Assembly: GCA_005408345.1 (NCBI GenBank)
Contig: SEMN01000124.1
Location: 992,001 to 1,056,000 of the forward strand
Origin: Macquaria australasica
Lineage: Eukaryota; Chordata; Actinopteri; Centrarchiformes; Percichthyidae
Direction of reading: 5' to 3'
DNA: 64,000 nt
The notes under the pieces are model-generated. The model did not search any database. It saw only the letters and a list, made by a program, of their open reading frames with translations, and was not told the DNA's origin. This document shows positions 30,701 through 43,205 of the stretch, one piece after another. Every line of letters begins with the position of its first letter. Position 1 is the stretch's first letter. The position numbers were made by a program, and so were the translations under genes.

Positions 30701-33700
30701 TCAGAAGTATTAACATGCGAGTCAGTTCCAGCTCAGCTGCCTCGGTCCAAATGGTGATGCAGCAGTTGATTATGGGCTACTCTGCCTGATTTTAAACTGC
30801 TGAATATTTAATTGACTCAATGCAACATAATACTCCAAATGGGCTCATATCATGTCATTATAATGGAATTTAAAAAATACAACAGATGTGATTAATTAAC
30901 TCATTTGTGGTTTTATAGGCTTCAGATTTCCGCTAGCATGTGGTGGGTCCGGAAAATATGGCAGCATTTTTTTTCGCTGAGTCAAAACTTGGCTGCGATG
31001 ACAACCCCCCCACCACTGCCCCATGCTGCAACCACATACACATAAGTGTCATAACATTATCTGCATCACTGCCTTTTTGAGGTATAACTTTAACATTAGC
31101 TTGGATGTAAAATGGTAGCATGTGAATAATGTAAATTCAGACACCCAGGGAAGGAAGTGTTGACAGTAATTAAGCTCACATGGAGGTGTGCGTGACATAA
31201 AGTAAAAATGCTTCGCTAAAGCAAAGCAACTCTTTAAATGGTCTGACAACTTCCTGAGGGTGATACTTTTCTTTTTCACTTAAGTTAAAGAATAGCAGCA
31301 CATCATCCAAGAGGCTCAGTTAAAATGAAAAACAATTTTTATTTCTGGTTCAGTGGTACTTCATGTAATCCACAGAGTTGTTTGACCAGTGTTTATTTCA
31401 AGTCCTCCTGAGCTATTCACTTGCTCAGGAATCAAAGTCTAAAGCTCGAGTAATTTATCTAGTGCTTTTCTCTGAATCTCCAAGCGCTGCGGTGTTTCGC
31501 CAAACCCAGAAATTTTAAAGTCGCATGAAAACAAAATGCTTTATGTGTGCGCGATGAACTGCATTTGTACACAAGAAGACTGAGCATAAGTGTATTGTAT
31601 GTCTGTTTATACATGAGCATCTGACATAGCCTGTGTGTGTGCATGTGTGTGCCATGTTTACGTATACCGGGCTCATATGTGCAATATAAATGTTGCATAG
31701 GCATTTTTTTTCCATCTGTGTCAAGACAATTGATCTGCCAAGACGAGACCCATATTGTGCTGCCCATGTGTGTTTATAATTCCTTTGAATTCCATACATG
31801 ATGAAATCCAGAGGGTTTCGTCAGCCTCAGCTCTGCTGTTTGCAGGTCAGTAGTAGAAAATAATATAAGAAAGTCAGTAGGACAACATGAGACACAACGT
31901 GTGTCTTACTTAAAAGCTGCTAGATTAAATCTGTTAAGCATTGGTAATTAGTGAGCAAATTGGGGATCAGGAATAGATTGTAGGTATTATATACCAGGTG
32001 CTATATTGACTTAATTTTATTTAATGGCATCTGCCACTTGGATGCAGGTGAAACAAGCTCTAAACACACAACTGACATACAGTATTATTACCTCATAAAG
32101 TTGATATGGCGAACATGTTAGCAAACAGTTGCGTATTTAAACACCCAGCCACCAACCAGTTGCTACCTTTGTCTGTGTACTGTTTGGTGCTGGGCAGGTA
32201 GCGTACAGTGGGGTTTTAATGTCTTTTCACTGAAAACAGCTGCCTGCTGCGTGTGGAAATAACGCTGATGAGAGTGGTGAGAGTGAACCGAAACAGCAAA
32301 GCCAAAACAATGAGCTGAAAGATGCTAAAACGCTCTTTAGGGCTGAGGGGAACTGCAGAGTCGGAAGATACTTGTTAAAGCTACAAACAACCCCTTTCAC
32401 ATTACATACAGCAGCCTTAACAGTACAGTTAGGAATATTCTGCATGATACATCAGGAAATAGGATTTTGGGCTTGTAAACTGATTGTATCCTGGTGGAAA
32501 TCTAAATACACACCCGGTAGCCAATTAGCAGTTATATGTTGTTTCCCCTAGTGAAGATTCATTGTTTACCCAACAACGTCAGACCTTTGCCCACTCCAAC
32601 AAATGAGGACAAAACACACAACCATCATTTGCATTGCCTGAAGATTTGTGTAACCTCGGCTCCTGATATCAGCATTTTCCAATTTCACCATCACTGGCCT
32701 CAATGGGACATAATCAGTCGCTAGCAGTTGGCCAGTGGCACTTGCTGGTGATATCCTGTCCACGATAATAACAGCGCCGTCTCATAAGGGGATAACCTGC
32801 CTTATTGCTCAATGGATTTACATACAGCAGGCAATCAACGTGACCGCAGGCTATCTGTGACTGATGGTGTGTGTCAGCACTGTACATGCAGCCTTTGTTT
32901 TCATTTGGCAATCAGGCCTGTCAGGCCATGCTGCTGCAGAGATCAATGTACCGTTTGGATGATTGTAATGTGTGTGTGATTGTGTGTGTGTGTGTGCGTA
33001 ATTCATCTAAATGCTTACCTGTGGGCCATCATCTTTGCTGCCTCCATGTATCCATCTCACTCAGTGTTGCTGTGAAGCAGAGAAAACATAGGGCTCGTTT
33101 CTCGGGAGACCACACCATTACAACAGCAACCTGATTTACTCTCCCACAGAGGCTTTGATATTAAAACACTATTGTACAATAATCCATTTTAAAAGAAAAC
33201 CCAAATTCAGAAATACGCTAATAAAGGGAAGTGTGTGTGTGTACAACCGTATCCTCCAAGGCTTATCTAGTGAGGGGACATTGGAGGCAGAGGGGAGGAG
33301 GTGTGGGGGAGAGGAGATAGGAAGTGATAGCTCAGCAGAAAGGTGTAAAGTCCTCCAGTGGCTAGCTAATTTGCCAGGTTTAGGGCGGCCAGTTTTCTCC
33401 AGGCCCTCATGGAGGAAGAGGAAAGCTCCGTTGGGCTCACCTTTCAAGCCGCCTGGTCCTCAGCCACAGGGGGAAACCCAAACACATCGATTAGCCATCA
33501 GGAGGGGTGGAGACAGTGAGGGAGGGGTGGACTAAGTCTCTCCCTGTCCTTCCCTCTCCCTCCACCTCCTCCGACCACCTCCTCCAGCTCAGGCCACTGC
33601 TTTCTCACGGGAACATACGGGTACCGCGGAGAGAAGATTGAGGATGGAAGGAATGCAATCAAAAATGAGGTGGATGAAAAATGAGGAAGGTGTGTTGAGC

Positions 33701-33830
33701 GAGAACAATCCACAAAAAGAAAAGACAGGAATCAAACAAACAGGCGAGCCCAGAACAGCCGTGTTTTGTTTTGCTCTGATCATAAGCCAAAATCTGGGAG
33801 CGTGCTTGTGCACAAATGCGCTTGCGTGTG
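27720..33830. other. Non-coding DNA with conserved-element-like patches
   Basis: No gene or complete mobile element is supported. Unique, repeat-free stretches near 29230-29430, 32690-32860 and 33330-33480 look like candidates for conserved non-coding sequence because of their mixed composition and lack of tandem words. Alignment would be needed to test that. Confidence 0.4.
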
Positions 33831-33835
33831 CCTAC

Positions 33836-33857
33836 GTGTGTGTGTGTGTGTGTGTGT
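33836..33857. repeat. (GT)n microsatellite
   Basis: A 22-bp GT run. Confidence 0.95.
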
Positions 33858-34619
33858 ACATGAGTGTGCGTGCACGGCAGCTGCTGAGTTGCTGTGTTTA
33901 TCTGTGTGAAAGCTTTACGGTAAATAAAGCTCGAGTCCTGGCAGGGAGACAGGTGCAGCAGGCTGGGCCAAAGGAGAGCTACTGTAACCTAGGAAGAGAG
34001 AGAGGGAGAAAGAGTGAGAGGAAGGGAGCAACTCTCTTGAAAGTGCCAAACGGACAATCTTTTGAAGTGGCCCATATTGGCACATCATGAATAAACATGA
34101 GCTATGTTTGCTTTCGAGCAAAGCAAAGCTGAAGGTGTGAGGCTCATTAGAGACCAAGAGGCCATGTTGATAAAAGAACTGTGGCCAGGATCATTTACTG
34201 CACTGAAAAGCGCTGCGAGTTCATCCTGTAGTGTTTATCATTTTAACCCTGATGTTCGTCTAATCATGCATGCACTGATGAGAAAGAATGGAGGCACTAA
34301 TTAAAAAGAAAATTCCACAAAGCTGAAGTGTACCATGTAGACATGAAAACATCTGAGATCATCTAAAGTACTGTATTATCTGTTCATTGCTCGCTATTTC
34401 AAAATCACCTACCAATTATGCTGTCAACTACCTAATGATACTATTTTGTCAGCACATTTATTAAGAAAACCATTATAATAATCTCTAGAGTTTCACTGCA
34501 ATGCCATTTTGTAGGAATAGGTTTCACATTTTTTAGTTGCCGGAAACAAACTGATGATAATGTCTATTACTGCTGATAAGGATAGCGCAAATTACATAAC
34601 TCTCCCAGCACTTCCACTC

Positions 34620-34880
34620 CAAATCATAACTCATCTATAGGCACTTGGAATATTAACCCAGTGCTCCCCCAAGGCTGAGAATATGAACCAGCACCTTATA
34701 AGCCCATGCAACCCTGTGCAGCGGTGGTGTGATTAGAAAACCTGCTTGGTGAATTGCTAATACACTTGCTGGAGTTTGATAGCCTCCTGTATAGCAGGCT
34801 GCTGGTTATGAATAACCCTCTGCATAACTGACCCTCCCCCACATCACTCAGGGTGAAATATACAGTTTTCACAGCCTTTC
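34620..34880. promoter_or_regulatory. Candidate conserved non-coding element
   Basis: About 260 bp of repeat-free sequence of mixed composition, including GCTAATAC, GTGTGATTAG and GGTTATGAATAACC (a short palindrome). These are homeodomain-like TAAT/ATTA cores. Function is inferred only from its appearance within a long gene-free tract. Confidence 0.25.
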
Positions 34881-35197
34881 CATCAGTGTTTTAGGCTGTG
34901 CACTTTAAGTTTTTTTTTTTTTCCTAACTGAATACATGTCAGAGCATGGGGTTCATCTGAAAGCATTAGAGGAATCAGTAACAGCCCTTAAGTCTTTCTG
35001 AGGCGGATCGGGGTGGAGATTAAGCAACATCGGTTAAAGGGAGACGGGAGGGGAAATGTGTTTTGGTCTTATAGGCGTCTGACAGCTCCTCTATAATAGG
35101 GAGCTAATCCTTTTTATACAGTGTGTGTTCCTTTCCTACACACATTGGCAGCATCCAAACACGTACACAGATCTACCACATTCATGCAGGCACAAAG

Positions 35198-35211
35198 CAC
35201 ACACACACACA

Positions 35212-35249
<38 letters not shown>
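35198..35249. repeat. (CA)n microsatellite
   Basis: About 52 bp of CA with one ATAC interruption near 35218. Confidence 0.97.
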
Positions 35250-35253
<4 letters not shown>

Positions 35254-35589
35254 AGGGCATGCACATACACGCTCATGGGCACAGACACATGAATTCATAA
35301 ACACTAAAAACATAAACAAAACCGTACATAAACACGTGTCTCAGCAGTGTTGGCTGAACTGATGAATGGAGAGGCCTTTGAACTGATAATTTCTTGATGT
35401 GTTTCTTAATTTCAACTTGACATCTGTCAAAACTGCTCAGGCGACCGTAGCCAAACAAATGTTGTCCTCCTACCAAGACCATGGTCAGCAAATATTACTC
35501 CAAGTCATGCTAGTGGCTAAGATGCTAAAGAAGTGTGTGTGGTTACTCCTGGCACGGGACTACAAGCCACTTAGACACCAAATTGACTC

Positions 35590-35950
35590 ATTATAAGTGC
35601 TAATGACAGGTGTCCCTTTGTGTTTGGTTTGCGGTATGGAAACGCTGCCAAATGCCTGCCATCACTAGCGTCAAACACTGCGGTGTGCAATTATTCTGTA
35701 GGATGAGGTGCTATCTATTGCTGCGCACTCGTTCAGCTCATTAAAAATGAATTGATATGTGACATTTGATATCCATTGTTGAATCACTTTAATGACATTG
35801 ATGCGACAGACTCAATTCAGCCAGTTAGGCTGCATCAGAGTAAGAAGTCATTTTGTCCCTCCCGTCATTATCTTTCTCATCACACCCTGTGATTGCACAG
35901 ACCAATTAAAATGGATTAACCTCCCATCCGGTTCACCCCTTTCTGCCACC
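35590..35950. promoter_or_regulatory. Candidate conserved non-coding element
   Basis: Repeat-free sequence with clustered homeodomain-like cores (CAATTATTC, CCAATTAAAATGG and GGATTAACC, the last resembling an Otx/Pitx-type site). It sits in the gene-free tract downstream of the putative promoter. Inference from motif content only. Confidence 0.25.
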
Positions 35951-36129
35951 AAATTGTTGTGTCATTTATAGAGGAGCATCATGGCTGAACTGGGCTGTCG
36001 AAAGTAATAATTGTGTTTCTTGCTCTGTGATAATGCGGTGCTCTCTGTTCCTTTCGGCTCTGTATTGAAATCTTGATCCTGTCCCTCTGCAGTGGCTATC
36101 TCCCTCCGTATCTGAAGAACCGATGGTAT

Positions 36130-36375
36130 CTCCCTCCCCCTGTGAATTTCCTCCTCTCCAGCTGAATTACCCATTCTCCACCTATGGCTCTCTTTCTCAA
36201 CTTTCAATATTTCCTCTCTGGCTTCCCTATCGTCTCCCCTTTATCTCTCCTTCACCACTACATTTCCTCCATCTTGCTCTCTCTGTCTTACTCTCCTACC
36301 TTCTCCTTTCTCTCCTCTGTCACAATTCTCTCTTTCCTCTGTCCACCTCAATCGCTCTCTTCTGTTTCACTTCAG
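36130..36375. repeat. Pyrimidine-rich tract
   Basis: C/T-rich plus strand that keeps overlapping frames open. No gene is inferred from it. Confidence 0.65.
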
Positions 36376-37580
36376 TCTAACTCGGTATCCTAAAGACGCT
36401 TTGCATGTCTCTGGCCAGGAAGCATCAGAGTGTAACCTGCTAAATTGGAATGTTATGGTGAGGCAACACACACGCATGAGAAACTCTTGAGTTAATGGAC
36501 AATTTACTTCACCTCATTGTTATAGCCTTTACATTCATTAAGCTCTCTCCTCTGCCTCTCTTTATCTTTCACCCATGCACTCACTCCTTTACTCCTTCAT
36601 TCTCTCCTCTCTTTCTCTGCCGTTGTTGTCTTCATCCTAAAAGCCGGGCCACATTCTTCTTCGTTGTGTCCTACCTACTGTATGTTTCCTGTGGCTCTGG
36701 TGTTCCGCTCTTCATCTCCCCTCTGGCCTGAGCTGTCCAGCCTGGTTCCTCCACCCTGCTGGAGTAAATGGTAAAATAATGGTAACAGCCAGCCATAAAT
36801 CAACTCAATTGAAAAACATCACCATTAGAGTCTCCCTCTCTTTCCCTCTCTCATCTGCTCTTTTCTGTGCCCTTCACCTTTGTTCCAGGAGGGAATGAGG
36901 GAGGGAAAGATGACGATTAGCAAGTGTTGTGGGGGAAAACAGAGGCTTCCAGAGAAGGTGAAGGATAATGAAAAATAAATACAGCACATGCGTATGTATG
37001 TGTGTGTATTTGTTTCTGTGCACTTTTTGTGTATTTGTCGATTTCAGAGAATGAGATCCAGTCTATAAGCTGTTACTGGTATGTGGATGCTATGTGCTCT
37101 GTCCTGACCCGAAGCTTAGAGAAGGCTCATGCGGAAGGAAGAATATCCATGTGTCAGCACATCCGCAATCCGTTTGTGTGTGTGTGTGGCCACGCATGTA
37201 TTATAGGCTTAAGGGAGGGAAGGGAAAAATGTACCACAGTGAGACAGATAGCGCAAAATGGCAAAAAGAAAAGGAGTGATAGTGAGAGATCATCATGGTA
37301 GTAAGAAATTTGCAACAACGGGTGGTGAGTGAAGCGATGCGTTAAATATGATACGACACAGGGACATATCGTAGACTCACAAAGTCTTCTATCCTCATTC
37401 ATAGAAGACAAATACATTGACACACACGCATCCATGAACACACATATTTAGTTACAGCAGCTGATTGCAGGCAACGGTGCGTTGTTCAAGCTTTATTGGA
37501 CCAATAAAAGCCGGCGTCAGGCTGAGGCCTGTCTGGGTTTGGTTGCTGTGGTGATGCTTGCCAAGGTACATGGCAGAAAG

Positions 37581-38325
37581 CAATGATGGAGGAAGTATTT
37601 AGATCCGTTACTTAAACAAAAGCAACAATGTCATAAATATTCTATAACTAACAAAATTCCTGCATTTCAAATCTTATTTAAATGGTCAGTTTACCCAAAT
37701 TACAAAATTTCTTACTTGCTTTTGTTGGTATCTCCGATAGTTTTGGTTTTTATCAGCCAGATTTTTAAGAAATCCGTCTCTTGAGATTACTGCTTGCTCA
37801 TGGTGCTCACAGCAATAAAATATTACCTTTAAAAAATTCAGCAGCAAAGTGTCTTTCCAGAAACAATGTCCCAATTACTCTGGATGATCCACAGACTTTA
37901 CAGTTTTTACTGGAACTACTTTCTACCCAAGAAATAGTCACTATTTAAACCATTGACAGTGAGTTCCAACTGTCTGCATACCACTAAAGGTAAATGAGAA
38001 TTTTTTGGGGGGTAATTTTGGTGAACTGTCCTTTTAATAAATATACAGTACATATAAGTATTATCATCAAAGTCTACTTACTTATCAAATATAAAAGTAC
38101 TCATCCTTTCAGAGTGTTATGTTATTATATTATAACTGATAGATTAACATGTAAGCAGCATTTAATGTTGTAACTGGTAGAAGCGTGTCTAATTTTAACT
38201 ACAGGCACTTTATAAACAGTTTGGCAGTTAAATCCATAACAGCGCATCATATTTAACAATCTGATCATAGCCTATGTTTTGAATTCAAATTTTATTCTGG
38301 AAACTAACAGGTAACTGTAGCTAAA
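37581..38325 (+). mobile_element. hAT-like MITE, 3'-decayed, split by another MITE
   Basis: The left end CAATGATGGAGGAAGTATTT and body words (AGATCCGTTACTTAAAC, CTGCATTTCAAATCTTATTT, AAAGTACTCATCCTTTCAGAG) match the element family at 17463 and 60254. The body is cut by a second element at 37682-38037. The right terminal repeat is not recognisable, and the element fades out at about 38325. Confidence 0.6.
37682..38037. mobile_element. MITE with GGTCAGTTTACCCAAATTAC ends, nested in the hAT-like element
   Basis: The left end GGTCAGTTTACCCAAATTAC and right end (reverse strand AAGGACAGTTCACCAAAATTAC without its first two bases) are imperfect terminal inverted repeats. Internal words such as TGGTGCTCACAGCAATAAAA, GTCTTTCCAGAAACAATG and GATGATCCACAGAC occur in a widespread fish repeat as I recall it. 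Its position inside another MITE makes it the younger of the two. Confidence 0.6.
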
Positions 38326-38339
38326 TTCTACAATAAACC

Positions 38340-41300
38340 AAAAAGCAGCAAACAACTGAAAACACACAACTCGCATACACTAACCATGAGTAAGTAGTCA
38401 TGCATGTACTATACGCTTGCGCTCACAACTCCCACACACTTGACTGAACCACACGTGCCGTGACACATCTTTACAGATACACACACATCCACCCTTCCTT
38501 ACAGACTCGCAGCGCAAAGGCCATGCTGCACAGAGGTGCTGACGGCTGTCATGTTAATATGCCAGCGAGGCTGGAGGATTGGGTTGTTACCAGCAGGATG
38601 AGTTGGAGGAGTGGAGAAGAGGGAGGAGAGGAGAAGCAAAGTGGTGTGGGGGCAAAACAAAAACTTTAAATTATTTAACCATCTCTTTTACAAAAAATAA
38701 TTAAGTGCATGAAAAGCTTTTTATTTTTTTTTGTAAACGATTTTGGCATATAAAATTATGGGCATTACAATACGGTACACAATACGGTGAGGAACGGCCT
38801 GATTATTAATGAATTGTTAATGAGTAGTTCCTGAATAACTCTGACTCAAGGACTATATAGTAGATAATGATGAGTTACTACAGAGCAGACTGGGAGATAC
38901 TATATTAATTTCATGGCAATCCATCTAGTAGTTGTATTGTATTTCAGTCTGGACCAAAATGGTGAACCGACTGACAGACAGTGATAGTGATATATATTAA
39001 TATGTGAAAAATACTGTTATTGATTTAAACCATATTTTCCAGCTCTAATACAGCAGGATCAACTTCAGGTTGTGATGTGTTCCCACAAAATGAATAAACA
39101 GAGGTGTGGAATAGAGGTCCTCCTATGTAAATGGTAGTGGATGCAGAGAGTGGTTGATGAGATGAAGGTGAGGGTTGTGCAGATTGGGGAACGAGGTAGT
39201 TAGGGAGGGGCAGAAGGAGGCCAGGATGAGGGAGGGTAGGGAAGTCAAGACTGAGAAAGCAAGAAGGAATGTTGATGATGGGATGAAGATACACAAGGCG
39301 GGGGGAAGGGTGGAGGCATGTTGTGAAGGAGTGCGGGAAAGGATGGAGGGATTGTTTGAAGGAAGCGAAGGAGGGGGATTTGTCCTCCATCCAGCAGGAG
39401 TGTGGTCTTCACTGGGCCCTGCGGCACTGTCTTCCCAATCTCCATCCCTTAATCAAGAAGAAGAACAAAGATATGCATGTTATTAAAAATCAGGCCCGTC
39501 AAAGGGAGCAAGGGAGCAGGGATGAGAGGGAGGGAAATAAATAAATAATGGCATAGTAGAGTATAAATATAGTGATATCCTCCAGGCATGTTCTATCTAT
39601 CGCTCATTTTTCCATGGCCATTAAGGAATTCTCTCTTTTTCGCCTCTCTCTTTTAAATAAAAATGAAATGGTGTTTATTTTCATTGTCTGCCTTCACTAT
39701 GTCTCCACGTCCCATCTCTATTTTACCGCTGACTGCCCATCTCTTTTTTTCTCCCTCATTTCTATGCTTCTGTTCCGTGACTGGCTCTATCTCACTGTCT
39801 TATTAGCTTTGTTCTCATTCCCTGCCTCTCACCTGTTCTTCATTTTCTCTTACACTCGCCCGCTCCCTCCTCTATCACACCTTTATTTTGTGTGATGTCA
39901 AGCTAATCACTCCGCCACTGTTTCTCTCTGCTTCTCTCCCTCTGTCTGTCCCTCTGTGGTGTGAACGTGATTATGGTGGATGGCGCGTTAGGTGGTTTGT
40001 GGTGTGTATGTGTGTGTGTGGGAGAGATGATGATGGCATGTTGAGAGACAGGTGAAAGGTGAGACACAGGGTGCGGCTGCAGACGGAGGCGTCAGTGTGT
40101 CATCTCTTATCAGCAGTATTTAGTACCGGATGTGTTACCCCAGTGTAATTTGCGGCTCAATATGGAATTATACAATATTTACAGCCCAGGGTAATTAGAG
40201 GGCTGCAGTCAGCTATCACAGTGTCACCAAGGACATGGGCACTCTTAATTACATGTCACATGTTTGGATTTAGTCAGCCTTTAATATTTAGACGGGTTTG
40301 AGAATAATCTTTTTGTCCAGTAACTGTAAGAGCTGGGTCCCTCTTCCATATAACATACTGTTTCTAAGCTGGTTTTGTAGTGTGTGCACACTGGAAAAGT
40401 GACAAAATTAAGTATACTCAAAACAGACAGCATTCATACAAAGATCGCTTGATTTTTTAGCGTACTGTTGATGTACCAAGCGCCCAGGAACGGCGCTGGG
40501 CTGTGAGACAGTTTTGGTGTTGTGGCTGCACTGGGTATTGCAACTTCCACGATAATCACATGATGCACACTGGCCCAAAAATAATTTTCCCCATACACAA
40601 TCATTGGAAAAAGATCAGCTTTAAAATGGTTTCTGAGCGTCACAAACCCCCCCGAAATTAGTTTTTGTATTACCAGAATTGGATCCTTTTGGCCCAGTAA
40701 CATTTGGAAACTCTTGAAGAGCCATATGATGTAATTATTGTATCCCATTCATCTGTGCAGGGAGCCAACAGGAAGTCGGCCAGCTCGGCTGGAGAAGAGA
40801 TCTAGTGTGCATGCTCTAGGGGCCCATAAACGCATTTGCGTGATGAAGCCTGCATGCACTCAGTTAGCAACTTTAATTGGAATGAATGGGGCGCCATCTT
40901 TGAGCGCGGTATCCAGTTCTTCTTAATACATCCATGTGATGTACAATATTCCCAATGCAATGCACAAAGGAAATAATTTCCTTGGAATAAAAAAATGACT
41001 GCCCTAGTGTGTAGTATTAAATTACATGAGGCTGTAATGCTCATTATGAACCAGAAAACACAACAGTGGGGGGGGAATTATAAATTGGCGTGAGGGTGGT
41101 ACCATCTGTAAAGTTCAGATACTGTTACCTGAATGCTAACATTAGCTTGCTAGCACATAGCATGCTAACACCACCAGCACCTGTATAATAATTCTGTTTA
41201 GTTCAACAGCTCTGCAACAACTACTTTTGTGAAGCTGTTCTGTTGAGTCTTAGTCAGAAAAGTGTTTATTCATAAGCCCCAGAATCTTCTTATACTATAC

Positions 41301-42470
41301 AGGAGTTCATGTTATTGTGTTGACCCCTGTATTTGCCATAATGTAAGTTTGAATCAGTCACTTACCAACCCTTCTCCCTCTCCTCTCTATTATTATAAAA
41401 ATGTGACAACACAGAGAGGGTGTTGACCGCTTTGACCTTGTTGACCCTCTCCATTGTTATCATTTATGAGTTTAAAATGATTCTTTATCAGTATTTGTAT
41501 TCTGAAAGCACATAAACTGTGTGCTTTCTCTCTGCCCTGTTTAGTCTCTTTCTCTCTATTACACTCTCTCACACACACACAAAAACACAAAAACGTACCC
41601 GCCTGACACAAACCATTTATTCCAATATATAAACAATCTACCAAATGCTGGTAGGTTTTCCAGCTGCATTCATGATTTTCCTTCTATGACAAATAGAACA
41701 TTTGTAGGACAAGAAATAAACATATTGCAGGAAAACAAGTCAGATTTCTTGCGTTGCTCCAAATTTCTGCCGTTGCTAGGCCCAGGTACAGAACATGATT
41801 GGTTTTCTAATAGGTAAGCTGGCTTGAGACACAATGAAAATATGGGACCACCTGGGTGTGTGTATGTGTTTCATGCCATGTTTGACAGCAGTGTCTGTAT
41901 GTGTGAGAGTGTGTAGCTGCAGTCGCCTTTGGTTGCGCTCATTAGTCTATTATGAGGATGGTATGTGCTCATTACCAAGCGAAGATTCACAAGAGCTGCC
42001 ATAGTATCCAGCATAAAGTAACAGAGGAAGGCAACAAAGAATGTGCAGCACATGATTTGTCCTCTTGTACCATCAGTGGTCGAGACGTGTGTTTAGATCA
42101 AAGAACCTTGACTGCACAAGTTGAACCAAGCTGCAACCGCCACTGAAGCCCAATGCAGAAATGCCTTATATACAATTATAATTATAATGACCATGACGTG
42201 CAGACCCCTAGGAAACTTAGACTGTATAGAGAGCTGAAGTTAGACCAGAACTTATGACTCCTGCTCTAGAAGTACATTGACATTTGTAACATTAAAACTC
42301 CAACCCTACATAACCTATGATAACCTTACTTAGCAGTATGTTGTGCAGTCTACTCCATTTGTGTAGACAGGGTGGTAATTAAAAAAAAGACATCTTTTTT
42401 ATTTAATCATTCTGTTTTTATGGGTCCTAAATGTTCACCATGTCCCTTTCCCACACGTCAAAGACTGTTG
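38340..42470. other. Non-coding DNA, no gene supported
   Basis: It contains a G-rich patch at 39160-39380, pyrimidine-rich words near 39700-39960 and a conserved-element-like patch at 40090-40300. No exon or complete mobile element is recognised. Confidence 0.5.
40090..40300. promoter_or_regulatory. Candidate conserved non-coding element
   Basis: Repeat-free stretch with several short AT-core words (GTGTAATTTGC, GGGTAATTAGAGG, CTTAATTACATG) set in mixed sequence. TAATTA-type cores suit homeodomain factors. Only the composition supports this. Confidence 0.25.
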
Positions 42471-42472
42471 CG

Positions 42473-42700
42473 GGTTAAAGGAATAGTTTGGCATTTTGGG
42501 AAATATACTTAGTTGCTTTCCTGACTAAAATTAGATGAAACGTCGATACCACCAAAGAACACATTTGACTTTTTCAGAAAGATGAAAGAAACCCTCAGTG
42601 GGAGGTTGCGTTGATTTACAGAAGCTAGTGAAACAGCAGCTAGCTTCACATCGGGACTTCGGCTCTCTGTTGAATTCAACAGGAAAACCCTGACTGATTT
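42473..42700 (+). mobile_element. Fish dispersed repeat starting AAAGGAATAGTTTGGCATTT
   Basis: The first 60 bases (AAAGGAATAGTTTGGCATTT, then TGGGAAATATACTTAG and TTGCTTTCCTGACT) match a repeat I know as common in fish genomes. AGATGAAACGTCGATACCACC follows, without its last base being certain, and the rest is decayed. Only the start is recognisable. Confidence 0.5.
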
Positions 42701-43189
42701 TGAAAATTATGGTTCCATTAAGGTTTGAACTGAAATATGTTTCCCAAGCTACTGCACCCAGCTGTGGTAGTTGCTACTTGCTTAAACCATCTCTGCTCCA
42801 CACAGCCTCCATGCCATTGCCAAAATTTGGAATTTCTGGCTTTGATATCTGATGGCAATGAACAATTAATCCAACTTCAGGGTTTAAAACCTCTCATCAG
42901 AAACCTTTAGGTGAGTCCAGCCAATCACTACCTTCTCTCTCTCTCTCTGTCTCTTTCTGGTTCCAGCAGTAGCTGTTTGGCATGCCGTGGATGTGTCCTC
43001 CTTGCAGACATGAGTAATGCATGGAACACACAATATATCTGCCAATCAAAGCAAGCTAGACGTGTGTGGGCGAGAGCGTTCTCACATTTACCTTTTGTGT
43101 GTGCTTAATAAAATAATTTCATCTGCTAAATATACATAAGCCTGGATTATAACATATGATACAAGATCGTATGCACAGACACACACAAA

Positions 43190-43205
43190 CACACACACAC
43201 ACACA
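43190..43205. repeat. Short (AC)n run
   Basis: Sixteen bases of AC within a longer CA-rich neighbourhood. Confidence 0.85.

Noticed and set aside
33155..33535. Open frame of 126 codons on the plus strand
   Set aside because: Mixed Gly/Arg/Glu-rich translation without domain; it begins in AT-rich DNA and lacks convincing splice borders. The sequence itself may be conserved but is not supported as coding.
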